DNA of 64,000 bases, taken from the NCBI RefSeq assembly GCF_021155765.1, contig NC_060112.1, positions 22,284,501 through 22,348,500 on the forward strand, read 5' to 3'. This document shows positions 38,901 to 50,019 of the stretch, in pieces (within the stretch, counting starts at the first letter, position 1; the number at the start of each line of letters is the position of its first letter). The translations under genes and the position numbers were made by a program. This DNA is from Diprion similis. Lineage: Eukaryota; Arthropoda; Insecta; Hymenoptera; Diprionidae. The notes under the pieces were generated by a model. It had not been told where the DNA came from, did no database searches, and worked only from the letters and a program-made list of their open reading frames with translations.

Positions 38901-41900
38901 CGTTCTTCGAACATGTAATCGACGAACGAAAGTCCGTTTTCGTGTTCACCGACACGTACGCCTCATAAAGGAAGTTCGTCGCTCGGGAAAATGTCCACCA
39001 TCTCTTCCCAGCAATTCGTAAACTCATCTTATGTCTCGTTCCATTTATCATGTTGAAGTTAGTAACGTTAACGTAACGAAACTGAGCATGGAATAAATCG
39101 TTTTCAAATTTTCGAACGACTTCGAAAAGGACTTGGCTTTTCAAATTATCATGTTTTATTTATTATGATCGACCAGATCAGCTTTAGACAATCTTAAGGC
39201 TGTGAAATAAAGACTTTCCTGAACATCCAAGTATAACGTTACCAACTTCAACCTCATTCTCATTCGTCGTTATTCGAGCAGCTGGGTACATAACAGATCA
39301 TACCATCGTTTCTCGCCATTTTTCAAAAACTCTTCGTATTATCAGTCACCTTTTTGCGGCGAGAAAATTTCCAACTATGACTGCAAGTTATCAACTTTAC
39401 TTTTAATGCTGTCTTCGAACTAGTTTTGAGCACTAGTTTTTAATACTTGCATTAAACTTAGTTGACCCACCAACGTTACAGGTCAAGCCATCTTTGGTGT
39501 TCTCTGCAGGCGCTTTATGCACCATTTGTTACACCGTGTAAACGAATAATACAGCCAGAACTAGATCCAACGATGCCCATAATTAGCTGTAGTATCTCTA
39601 AGGTGAACAGAACCGGCACATCATAATTACTTTTAAATAATGAATGAAGTCGAAGGAAGTCGACTTTCAATTTCATTTTCATTCTAATCCTGGTCCTCTG
39701 TCTAGCCGCCCAGTCCTGCAAGAATCTCAATCCTAGTCTCAGACCTGTGACTTATAAATTGCAGAGGATTAAATTAGAGGGGAGCTCAGGCTGACGAGTG
39801 GCTTCTGCACGACGAAAAAGAGAACGGGGAATTCGGTCTTCGAGAAGGGCGTGTATAATTAACACGCGGACACGTAGATCGAGCGTCTAGTCGCAGCTCT
39901 CGCAACATTGTGGGCACCAAGATTCGTACCTCGAAAAGTTACGTCACATATTACAGCCCTGCGTCGTAGAAACGGAGCCCTCGTACCTGATTGGCACATA
40001 CCTGCAAAGGATAGAAATTTTCACCGTAATGGCAATATTTGATCAATCACAAGGTCCGCGTGATCTTCGTCGGCGAATCCGGGGATCCTAGAGTCGAAGG
40101 CCTCGGATGATCTCGAGGGCAAAAGGGGGCCTAATTGGCGTAACCTTCGGCGTTTCGAAAGGTCATTGTGGTTTTGCTAAGAACGAAAGCTAATCGAGGC
40201 CGTGAGGCGGGATTATAAGACAGAATTGTCTTTCCTCCGGATTCAATTATCGCGAAGAAGATTTCGCTTGATTCGTTTTTCTTGTGGACGAAAGTCAAAA
40301 GCTATACGTGCTATATATTGGGTATTATATTGCTTTTGCACGCGGCTTAAGGTCTCGTAGTACTCCTACCCTTACCGACCGAGCAAACTCATCCTTTTTC
40401 TTCTTGTATTAAGAAAACCAAACGAATGAATAGAGTTGCGGCACCGCAGAATTACACTTATCATCTTTATTTGCCATATTACACCCATGGTCAGTGATGG
40501 AATTTAGAAATTCGCGAGACTCAATGACGAGTCGACGTAATTCTTTGTATATCCATGTATTATATCCAAGACGACATTGACTTCGTGTTGGCACCTGGAA
40601 TTTTCTCCTTCATCTCATTTCGCACGAGCTAATAAACTTCCACGGTCACTCCCAATGATCAGCGACGATGGGCTTCTGATCGTACGACGAGAGGATTCTG
40701 TCGCTGTAAAATCAGTCAACCGTATACATAATTATGTGAAAATTGGAGTTGATTAGGTATAGATTGATTTGCTTCTCGATTTCGCTGCGTCTGTGAATCT
40801 CGAATTGCGGTATTTATAACCGCGAAGAATAAGCATCGAGATCCGTCTGGATGTAATTTATACACCTGCTTGGTTCTAATTGAATTGGCAGAATTCTCGA
40901 GACCATCGGTGTATACTCTGCGGCTGTTTTCAATCCGTTCATCTCCACGCAGAGTTAACAAAACGACTGATCGACTTCCCTTCACTTCCCTACAGAATTA
41001 AACAATTCCTCGAGTAATACAATGTAATGCTGAGCACTATAATACATCATAATAACGACTCGGATTAGCGTCTGAATCCAACTTCCGTTATTATCGGTTT
41101 CCCATTGCTCGCCAACGGCAATATCGGTGACGACACCGGAAGGCATCATATTAATGAATAATGAAATCGTATTATTTCATTTCGTTTAAATCGCATACAT
41201 GATTAACGATCATTCGCGTGTGTACAAAAAGGCAAAAGCAACGGTAAATAAATAATGATTACCGATCGAAGAATCTCGCTAATATATATTTTTGACCAAT
41301 TGACAAGACGTTTCTGTCACACCTATGCCAGCTGGATACGTATGTATTAAGCCGTGAATTTTTTTCTTGCTATTTGCCCATAAATTTGACAATACTATAA
41401 TATATTATTATTATTACATACATCGCCTTGGTTTGAATAATCTAATGTTTAACTCAGCTTTGGCAACAATAGAATGAAATTATTCAAATCGGAAAGGTCG
41501 CAGATATTACGGGTATAAAATACCACATTTCCTTCTTAGGTACATACATTAGGTATACAATAATCTGTTGATGATAAGTTCGACCAGCTTTTTAACGATC
41601 ACCGGCGAGCGTGTAAACAGATGACGCGTGTTATAAAACTCTACCGGCTATCTTCCATGCATATATATATATATATATGTATATATATGTGTATATGTAT
41701 ATACGTATGTATAATGCATATATTTCGTCGCTGCATCGCATACGTACATACATATTACATTACAATATGTCGAGATAATACAATTGCGACGGAGATTCGA
41801 TCCTGGGGAATATAATTATTTTCAACATTACTACAAGAAGAAGAAGAAGAAGAAGAAGAGAAGAATGCAGAAAAAAAAAAACACAATCAAAAATACGCTA

Positions 41901-44900
41901 TCGTAGAATGTTGTTGAATTTTTAAACGTGCTAAAAATTCCAATTATGGCACATTCGCATACATTCACGTTATAGAGACATATATTTAATATATATATAT
42001 ATATATATACATGCATACAGATAGATATAGATGTAAGAAAGAGACCGACTCGAGGTAAACATGAGGAATCAACGACTCGGCACGTGATTATTCGACTCGA
42101 CCGCGTTCCGCCTCGCACGGCTGGATGGAGCACAGGAAGATCTTGCTTCGTTCAGAGTCTCGTTTCGAAGATAAGAGACAGCCGAGATCCAGCTATATCT
42201 GGATTTATCGTTATAAAACGCGGAGGCATTCGACCGGCCGGGCAACGCGGTCAGATCGCTCGAGATTTCCTACAGCGGAGGCGAGATGATGACGTTTGTA
42301 GAGCAAACACGGCGACACTCGAGGTGTCTGCAGGAGAAGAAGAAGCGAACGTGAACCGGTCGAATCTGGATACTTGATAACACTGTTCGCGATTTTTTTA
42401 TTACTTTTTATTCAAGCGCCTTTCACCCCCCGCCACTTAATCATATCACTTCATACTTTAATTACAGTGTTCATCATCGTCGTTGTAATTTTCAGTACAA
42501 CAGATTGCAGGCGAAATATAAATTATAATCACGTGCGTGGGTATGTGATGAAAAATGAAAGAAAAAAAAAACAACCAAAATTTTATCATATAACATGTAT
42601 ATCGAGGGATATTTTGTGTAATAAGGTATACAAAACGTTCGATTATTATATATATGTATATCACAAGTCGCGACTTCGAGATATTTATAATTTTACGAGT
42701 GGAAAAGAATTTTATGATCTATATACACGATATTTTGTACAATAATGTATGTTGATACTATATTAATTCAACATTTCGCCCTTGATTTAATTGCGATTCT
42801 TCATAATCATATTACTAAATACGCGTTGCGTAATAAGTGTATTGCTGACGAGAATTTATACGCTCGAGGCGGTCTGTACGTGTAAATATGTATTAAAAGA
42901 GAATAAAAGATACGAAACAAACATTTCCACGAATCACTTGTTACGAAGCACGCGTTACTTTATTATCTCAAATATAATTAAAAGTTTTGGGGTATAATTA
43001 TTACGAGTGTAATATAGCATATATTTATCAATTCGGAATTCAATCCGAGAATATAAATCGGTGGTAATGAAAATCTGTAATTATACGAATAATAATGAAG
43101 CGAACAATGATGGAATTATATATAGAAATTGCAAGCTGAAAATGGGAATAGAAATGAGAACGTGATCGCGGGCACTGTGCGTGCCGACTAAATACATTGT
43201 TATCATTTTATACTTCCATGGAAGTTGAATTCTATAGGCTGGTACGCGTGATGGTAAACTTTCCGCAAGCACGCGGTAAGGGTTGCCGAAAGCTGACGAC
43301 CCCTTTCAAACTCTACCAAGCCTGCAGCCGGACTTATAAATATATACATTAGGGTGGTCGTCGAATGATTTTTTTACGGAATTTCGGTGTTGGATCTTCG
43401 TAGATCGGCTTTAAACATAAAAACAACATTCCTCTAATTTTTTCAGATTTTTATTTCCAGCCCTTAGTCTTTATGCTGGCCTTTTTTCTGTACTTAATTC
43501 TAGAGCACAAGAATGAAATTCAATCAAGATTTAAAAAAAAAAGTATAAATCCCGACCTTATATAGGTTGAAAAATGATTGAAAAATGATAAACTAAAGTC
43601 AAACACTCACGACTCGTATGGAATATACGATCTTTATGGAGACTAAGGGCTGAGAATAAAAATGTGAAAAAATTAGAAAGCAATTTTTTCCACACTCTGA
43701 ACCGATCTATGATTATCCAAGATGATCTTCGATTTAACGATCACCATTATACCTATTTTCCGGCTCTATTTTCTCACGCGTGCGAAATTTGCCGAAATTC
43801 CGTTTAGTGCCGATGGGCCAATTATACTTATTACAGTCGTTCTAATTTTAGACTCTGCATGCGCTTCGAGGGAACTTTCCACGGGAAACCGTTACAGGCG
43901 ATCGAATCGTTTATACACGTGCATATGCACCTGCACATATATACGCAGATCTACATTATACGCATGTGCAATGCGTTTTCACCTGCAAGGTGACGTCGAC
44001 GCTTACGTGGCTGTGTTTCTCAACGTGTTTCCTGCGTTTTGAGGTGAGAATTAGCATCGACTAAGTTCGTCGCAGTTTGTTTTTTAACGCGGTGCAAAAT
44101 ACTTGCTGAGGAACGAAGAGCGGGCTTTTGGCTTTTCTTAAACTCAGAGATTGAATGCGATTCCCAAGCTCACACTGTTGCAGTACGACTAATTGTCGAC
44201 TGTAATTATACCGAGGAAAAAATGAACGAATTAATATCTCGTGACAGGAAAATCTGTTTCTTAATCGAATTGTAAACTGTAGAAAGTTGAATTGTACATA
44301 TAAAATTGTTCCCCGTTATATCGCTGTTATCTGCTCTTTGACCTCCTGCACCTGAGAAAAAAATATCCCTCAAATTCTGATCTCTGTATAATTATAAATA
44401 CGCATTCCTCGGTCCGGAGGAATTCTGCCACAACTGGACCGATCGTGAGACATTAATCCACGTGGTGGATTACGATTCGACCAAAAGTAGAACATCTATC
44501 TGCATCATTCAACGAGTCTCCCGAATTGTAAATCTATATAAAGTTCGTCACGTTCCACTCTAAACTTTTCTTGCGTGACAATGTCCTGTATTCAGGGTGT
44601 ATAAGGACACTTCGTTGAAAATTTGTATTTGTCATAAAGTGAGATGTTAATATTAACCACGAACAGGGCTGATTATATCGAGGATAATGGAAGAGGGGCG
44701 TTTATATTTAACATAAAGATGGGTATTCTCGGTTCGCGTGATCGCGTCGAGATAGAACTCACGTGTCGAACGGCGAGCGCCACGTGACGGGGGTCGGAAA
44801 TTTTGCGTTGTTATTGAAACGGAGGCGGCGCAAGCTCAGCAAGCTCCGCAAGCTCGTCGAACGAGACTACTTGACGGCGACTGACGCTCCGCGGGTCATT

Positions 44901-47513
44901 CAAGTTTTAGCAGCATCTCGAGCCGGTTCTTACTGCTCGTCTGGCTCTAATCCTCGTTCTCGACATTCCGTTCTAGTAACGAACAATTTTCCAAGTGTGT
45001 CGCGAATTTAATATTTCTCATTACCCTTAACAATAAGTTATATTATAAATAATAAAGTAAAAACGGTGTGTAAAATATCGACAATTTATATTCAGATTCA
45101 TAATATATTGCAACTGATCGTAGATAAAGCTAACAATAAGGTTTATATTAAAGTTCGTCGAGTTGTGTACAATGTTGACAAAAAGTAATTCAGTCAACTG
45201 CAGGGACATAAGTGATAATTATTACGTCGTCGATGATTACAGTGTTGACAATATTTCGAACGTGCAGTTCTACGCGTCTCCGACATCGAGTGACGGACTA
45301 TCTCAATCACCGCCAAGGAAAAGACGGTGCATAAACAAAGAGGTGATTTGATGGGGAAAAAAAAGAAAGAAACTAACGACGAAAACGATGGAAAAATCGT
45401 GCCAACATGTATCGCGTTGTAAATATGGATATGTATCTATATACATGTGTGCGAACTCGTTAAGCTCGTATATAACACGTTTCACGTGCTTGGCGCAAAC
45501 CGAGTAAACTCATTATACATGTAACTGGCGTAAAAGTATATCCTATATGACCTAAATTTAGGTAAAGGATGCTCAATATAATTCTCGAACAGTGCTCACG
45601 AGACTGACAGTAAATCTTATTACATCGCATTTCATTTTATTCATTTATTTATTTCCGTTTCTTTAATTTCAATCGAAACTTAAACTTTCCACGAATCAAG
45701 TTCCAGTTTTCTTTTTTCGGATCTGTATCTTATTATTACGCACGCGATTACATATTCTTTACATCGTTTTTACAATTTTTACTTTTTTCACATTCCGATG
45801 GAACAAGCATGAAAGTATATAATTGGTGGAGATTGATCGAGTTATTGTCTTTGTTATTATTATCATTATTATTATTATTATTGCTATTTTTATTATTTTT
45901 ACTTTAATTTTCATTTTCTTGGATGAAGAGAAGAGACGAAAACACGATGTTTTATTTATTTTCTTCCGTTCTTTAGCAAGATCCAATGTCTCACAGGATC
46001 ATCGAGAAGCGTAGAAGGGATCGTATGAACAATTGTTTAGCCGATCTCAGTCGTCTCATACCTGCAGAGTACCTTAAAAAGGGACGAGGCAGAGTTGAGA
46101 AAACTGAAATCATCGAGATGGCCATCAGACACATGAAATATCTGCAGGGCGTAAGACAAGGTAATTATACGTCTTTTATACTTCTATGACTCGACTTCTA
46201 GAGACTCTAGTGTATACACTGTGATATATACGTAAATTGGTGAATAATTTTATCGTACATAAAAACGGGATCAAAATCTCAGCTATCTCTGGTGAAAATG
46301 ATTTCTAGTATCTTCTACGAATTTTTCGATAAATTGAAATACTTTTAATATCTAACGTAATATGCAATAGTGTTTATCGTAAAAACTTGTAGTAGATTTT
46401 AATGAAAATTTGTAATTTTTCAATAAGAAATTTGCAAGCTAGTACTATTTTCAATGTAAATTAACGTATTTCTTTACATAAAAAACTATTCACATATACA
46501 ATTTTGTACGAAAGAATGCAAAATTTTTCAATTTCTATCAAAATTTGTAGTAGTGGGAAATTTTCACCAGGGATAGCGCGCGTGGCTCATTGTCAATACT
46601 TGAGAAGATGACGAAATTCTTATATCCTTTCCAGACGTCAGACATCCGGCTGTAGCCACGGTCCATTCGCACACCGACGACAGCGTCGACAGCGTTTCGC
46701 ACTCGGCGTCGACTTCCTCGGCAGCGGACCACTACAGACTGGGCTTCCAGGAGTGTCTGAGCGAAACGATGCACTTCCTGGTGGACGTCGAGGGTTTCTT
46801 CGCGAGAGATTCCCTCTGCGTTCAGCTGATAAGCCACCTGCAACAGCATTGCGACAAAATGTTGGCAGCAAGTGAGTGTCCACGAATCGAGTTTCGTTTT
46901 ATAACAATGATATAAATATAATAAATTTATATAAACCCGAACGTTTATCCTGCGCCCCTTAGGTGACAGACTGGGCCTTCCGCACCCGGAAATGCCGGCC
47001 TCAAACGGCACCGGAAACGGTGTTTTCCTTCACACGAGCATCCCGGCAAGCTGTCCTCCCAACAGCCACTCGGATCAGGGTTCAAGTTCGGGGGTGAGTT
47101 CCCTCGGGGATCCGGAGCGTCCGTTGCGGCCGATAATTCCGGGCCCGACGATCGTCAGCGACGACAGTAACCACAGCACCCATTCTCACAGCAACGCGTT
47201 ACCGGCGGTATCGAGGCCGACGAATTACAAGTTCAAGAGTTCGATAAAGCAGCGATTCTCCGCGGAGAGGGTCAAGTCCCACACCCCACCTACCCCGGAG
47301 AAGCCCCACGGGGTGCCGATTTTCGCCCTCCACGAAGCCGGGGCTTTTTATATTCCCCTGACGGTCGAGGCCGAGCTCCTCAGGCCCCACCTGACATTTA
47401 CTCCGGACACCGGGCCCGAAATGGTTCTGCATCCGGTGACGATATCGGTAAACTTCAACCACTCAGCTCCTCCGGCGTGGTCGCATCACAGTCCGACGCA
47501 TCAGCAAACTTGA
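24162..47513 (+). CDS. cwo: Clockwork orange, bHLH-Orange circadian repressor (long isoform)
   Basis: CWO is a nuclear repressor that competes with CLOCK/CYCLE at E-boxes and shapes circadian amplitude. The proposed exons are 24162-24226, 37050-37179, 45977-46160, 46635-46871 and 46963-47513. All borders are GT/AG and all phases agree, giving 388 aa. Residues 1-65 come from the first two exons and carry an acidic-then-basic stretch ([15 protein letters not shown]) before QDPMSHR. The bHLH covers about 69-124 ([14 protein letters not shown], then [19 protein letters not shown]). H71, E75 and R79 are the class-B residues for CACGTG. The Orange domain is at about 159-203 ([20 protein letters not shown]). 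The C-terminal cwo blocks are [12 protein letters not shown] and [17 protein letters not shown]. There is no WRPW at the C-terminus, as known for cwo. Introns of 12.8 and 8.8 kb separate the N-terminal exons. The family is certain. Exon 1 is the least certain, resting on the phase match and its VKYE ending. Confidence 0.88.
25574..25587. promoter_or_regulatory. Composite E-box plus PAR-bZIP (D-box) site
   Basis: CACGTG at 25574-25579 is followed without a gap by TTACGTAA at 25580-25587. With its flanks, the second site (GTTACGTAAT, starting inside the E-box) fits the RTTAYGTAAY consensus of VRILLE/PDP1-type factors in full. It lies 1.35 kb into cwo intron 1. The sequence match is direct; function is inferred. 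Confidence 0.5.
28080..28102. repeat. Poly(A) tract
   Basis: A run of 23 A residues in cwo intron 1. No retroelement body is recognisable on its 5' side. Confidence 0.85.
28776..28799. repeat. (GA)n microsatellite
   Basis: About twelve GA units in cwo intron 1. A second, shorter GA run lies at about 29240-29254. Confidence 0.85.
29557..29594. repeat. (AT)n microsatellite
   Basis: About nineteen AT units in cwo intron 1. Similar runs lie at 32951-32980, 48595-48616 and 54768-54792. Confidence 0.85.
30328..30359. repeat. (GT)n microsatellite
   Basis: About sixteen GT units with one GC interruption, in cwo intron 1. A long A run follows at about 30440-30462. Confidence 0.85.
37050..37179 (+). 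other. cwo: cwo coding exon 2A (130 nt)
   Basis: A short exon easily missed by ORF searches. The tgatttcag acceptor ends at 37049 and the gtaagt donor starts at 37180. The entry phase matches exon 1 (aa/t makes Asn22) and the exit phase 0 matches the bHLH exon. It encodes 44 residues, ending with [15 protein letters not shown]. That gives KVSRQDPMSHR at the junction, a typical acidic/basic lead-in to the cwo bHLH. It is open only in this frame. Confidence 0.8.
37942..38071. repeat. Small fold-back element, possible MITE (about 130 bp)
   Basis: The ends are inverted and imperfect: CAGGCCCACCAAC at the left, and the complement of CAGGGTGACCAAC at the right. Inside, AACCTCAAAAATTTTT is mirrored by AAAATTTTTGAGGTT. 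No convincing target-site duplication was found, so the family is open. Confidence 0.5.
38250..38580. repeat. Imperfect fold-back repeat, arms about 125 bp
   Basis: The left arm (about 38250-38381, read on -) and right arm (about 38453-38580, read on +) align along most of their length. Translations show it: [13 protein letters not shown] with [15 protein letters not shown], against [13 protein letters not shown] with [15 protein letters not shown]. The long - strand ORF at 38527-39144 runs through the right arm, which makes that ORF suspect. Confidence 0.65.
41836..41861. repeat. (AAG)n microsatellite
   Basis: About eight AAG/GAA units in cwo intron 2, followed by an A run. Confidence 0.85.
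43350..43749. mobile_element. Fold-back MITE-like element, about 400 bp
   Basis: The two outer parts of about 130 bp are diverged reverse complements. The clearest block is TAATTTTTTCAGATTTTTAT with CCAGCCCTTAGTCTTTA at 43436-43475, mirrored at about 43638-43680 (actaagggct, gaataaaaat, gaaaaaatta). The ends are TAGGGTGG-like at the left and the complement of TAATGGTG at the right, which could include TA target duplications. There is no coding capacity. The superfamily is not settled. Confidence 0.6.
44760..44930 (+). promoter_or_regulatory. Candidate intronic cwo promoter: two E-boxes, Inr and DPE
   Basis: CACGTG lies at 44760-44765 and 44781-44786, 21 bp apart, about two helical turns. TCATTC at 44896-44901 fits the insect Inr TCAKTY with A+1 at 44898. 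GGTTCT at 44925-44930 occupies exactly +28 to +33 and fits the DPE consensus RGWYVT. A third E-box lies at 44459-44464. No ATG occurs between 44898 and the ATG at 45172, so the transcript would start translation in exon 2B. A 9-bp CAAGCTC-type triplet repeat sits at 44831-44857. Confidence 0.55.
45172..45342 (+). CDS. cwo: cwo alternative first coding exon (2B)
   Basis: The ATG at 45172 opens 57 codons that end at a gag/gtgatt donor in phase 0, matching the bHLH exon that starts at 45977 (NKE then QDPMSHR). The peptide is acidic/Tyr-rich ([18 protein letters not shown]), then Ser-rich, and ends in a basic cluster ([11 protein letters not shown]). With exons 3-5 it gives a 380-residue protein with the same bHLH-Orange and C-terminus. 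It has no match to exon 2A beyond the acidic-then-basic pattern. A cag acceptor inside it (exon from 45204) also fits the phase of exon 1, so a mutually exclusive internal exon is the alternative reading. Confidence 0.6.
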
Positions 47514-48735
47514 AGAGGTTACTTTTCCTCATTTACATTCTCTCGCAATATTGAAAATATTCGCAGTAGTGACTCCGAGACGAGAATACTTGATTGGCTG
47601 TTTCTTATTTTTCCTTCTTCTTTTTTTTCCCCTCTCCGCCATCCCCCTCCCCGCAGCCACCCTCGTTGCGCGATACTTGCGAAAAAGAATATTGTAATGT
47701 ATGTTGTATATAATTGTTATACGTGAATTACAGCTGTGAAAATTTTATAGCTTATATTCTGTAGTGCGTGAACTATATTCGCCTCAGTAAAATAAGAAAG
47801 TAAAACAACAAGAAAAAAAAAAAAAAAAATTCATCATCGAGTCTTATATACATATATATATATATAAAATATGATGATAAGGAAAAAAAGGTGATAATAA
47901 AGCAAAAACGAAGGAAGAAATAAAAATATGATGAAATTGATCAAGTTAACAAAATTACATTAATCGTTATCGCTAGAAATCTGTATTTCAGCAGTCTTCT
48001 TATCCCTTCGCAGTAATTCTATTTTCTCTGTATAATTGTTACAAAATCCTGTATAAAAATTCAATCACGGACCAAGTCTGCGGTATACGTTATATACAGT
48101 TTGTACATAAAAAAAAAAAAAAAAAAATACACGATGTTACATTATGTGATAAAAGTGAAACCTGATCGATCGAGAGAATATGAAAATGTATACCTATATG
48201 CTATTTAGAGGGTTACTCAATGTTGACCCAAGCTTGCGGTATTATCGATGTATTAATTATCCTAAGTGAGAATTATATAATTTTCTATCATACACCAACT
48301 CTCACGTGTATATAAATATGCAAAAATTAACCTGCCACGATCTCTCTGGAATTAATTATACGTATACATATATGTATATTGTATAAGCGCGCGTACTGAT
48401 GATTAATATATAGACTTGATAACGAAGGACTGGGTCTGCTTGGAGAACCTCGGTTGGCCTCAGGAACTAAAGACTGACCGAGACCTGCATTACATTGTTA
48501 TAATAATATTAATAACAACAACAACAACAATAATAATAATAATAATCATTATTATTATATAAAATCGTCGTGTTGATAATTGTATATACATATTATATAT
48601 ATATATATATATATATGGTATATTATCGTTGTATAGTATATAATATCATATTGTATTTAGCTGTTATATACTTACATGTTATAAGGTTAAGAGAAGATAA
48701 AAAAAAATAAATATTATTGTGTTAATAAATTATAT
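47514..48735 (+). other. cwo 3' UTR
   Basis: About 1.2 kb of AT-rich sequence after the TGA at 47511-47513. It ends at two AATAAA signals (48706-48711 and 48724-48729). It contains A runs, an AAC/AAT repeat near 48510-48546 mirrored by ATTATT just after it (a possible hairpin), and an AT microsatellite at 48595-48616. Confidence 0.6.
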
Positions 48736-50019
48736 TTACCATAAAAACGATAATCGTGTCGTGCGATTTTATTCATTACGCATATAGTTTTTTCTCAAAT
48801 TCTGTTGTACGTGTCAAAAATAATTTTTTACAAATTACTTAAATAGGCGAGTGTTAATGAGTTTTCTTTATGTTACATTTATGTTATTAATGTAATATAC
48901 TTACGCTGATATAAGATAGATTTTTTTTTAGGGCGAATAAGACAGATTTCTAGTTTTTTTAAATTAACTTTTTTTTTTTTTTTTTATTACATCAACTTGG
49001 TATTGGTTCAAGGGTCTAAACGAGGGACAGTGCATATTGTGCACCGAGGAGACGGGGGATATTAGAAAGACCTTTTTTGTATACAATGATCGTACAAAGT
49101 TGAATTGAAGGATTTAAAATACGGTTATTAAAAATATTGTTATAGTAAGTCCAGCGATCTCTAAGGATATATAGATAAATATAGGTATATTAAACGGTGA
49201 AATTAATCGTACGAATTTACAACCGAACATCATCTGTTACCTCGTTAATAATATAAACAATTGTTAAAAACCTTATTATAAAAAATTCCTTACAACGATA
49301 ATAATATATATAATCGATTAAAAACTGGGGACGTTGCATGTGACGGCCGTTTCTGTCGTGTTTGACGTAAAGATCGTGTTCTTGTACTGCAGGTACAGAA
49401 ATATAATATCTTTCTTTCAACGTTAAAGAAAAAAAAAAAAAAAAAAAAAAAAAACAAGGGAAGAAACGAATTAAAAAATAAAAAGTTGAATTCGTTATCC
49501 CGAAAGTGAGAATGAAATGGAAAAACAAATCGCATAAATTTGTAAAATTGTTGTAATACGCCGAAGAATGTTGAACATGCGGAATAACTATATATCAAAC
49601 ACATCTCGAGATATTCTCCAAGATTAAAAACCTAACTACGGAGTTCGAAAACTGAGTATATATCGTAATGTATATATAATACGTTTTAAATTCAGTACAA
49701 CGTTGTAAGAACGATTAAGCGATTGCGCGTATAATCGACGATCCGGTGAACAATCCTAGCATATGTGGGGCGTGCGAGGAGCATGGGTGAACTGAATGTG
49801 GAGGTTGGGATATATACGGGGATTCAATACTACCGGGTAGTGCAATGGGGGTAGGTATAAGCACATGTTTCCAATTCTGCTCGTGCAGGTGTTCATTGTT
49901 AAGCAAGAATTCGAAGGGATTGCTGACGTAGAAAATTGAGCCCTGCAGTCGGTTCGCCTGATTGGGACTCTCGACGGACGCCGACCGACGAACTGCGAGC
50001 TTCCGAGGAAGTCTGATGG
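48736..50019 (-). other. 3' flank or 3' UTR of eEF1A, convergent with cwo
   Basis: AT-rich DNA with an A/T homopolymer near 49429-49454 and no coding signal. The only AATAAA I see on the - strand here is at 48773-48768, which would give eEF1A a 3' UTR of about 1.25 kb ending some 40 bp from the cwo poly(A) signals. A non-canonical signal nearer the stop is also possible. Confidence 0.35.

Larger units (their letters stand above)
37180..45976 (+). other. cwo intron 2 (8.8 kb)
   Basis: It holds three fold-back repeats (37942-38071, 38250-38580 and 43350-43749), an AAG microsatellite (41836-41861) and a CpG-richer stretch at 42080-42370. The alternative first exon 2B with its promoter lies near the 3' end. 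No independent gene is supported. Confidence 0.6.

Noticed and set aside
38527-39144. 205-codon - strand ORF as a real gene
   Set aside because: It needs TTG for its full length, runs through a fold-back repeat arm and lies inside a cwo intron. No family was recognised.
46538-47011. - strand ORF opposite the cwo Orange exon
   Set aside because: It is an antisense shadow. The + strand has the conserved Orange domain and correct splice sites.
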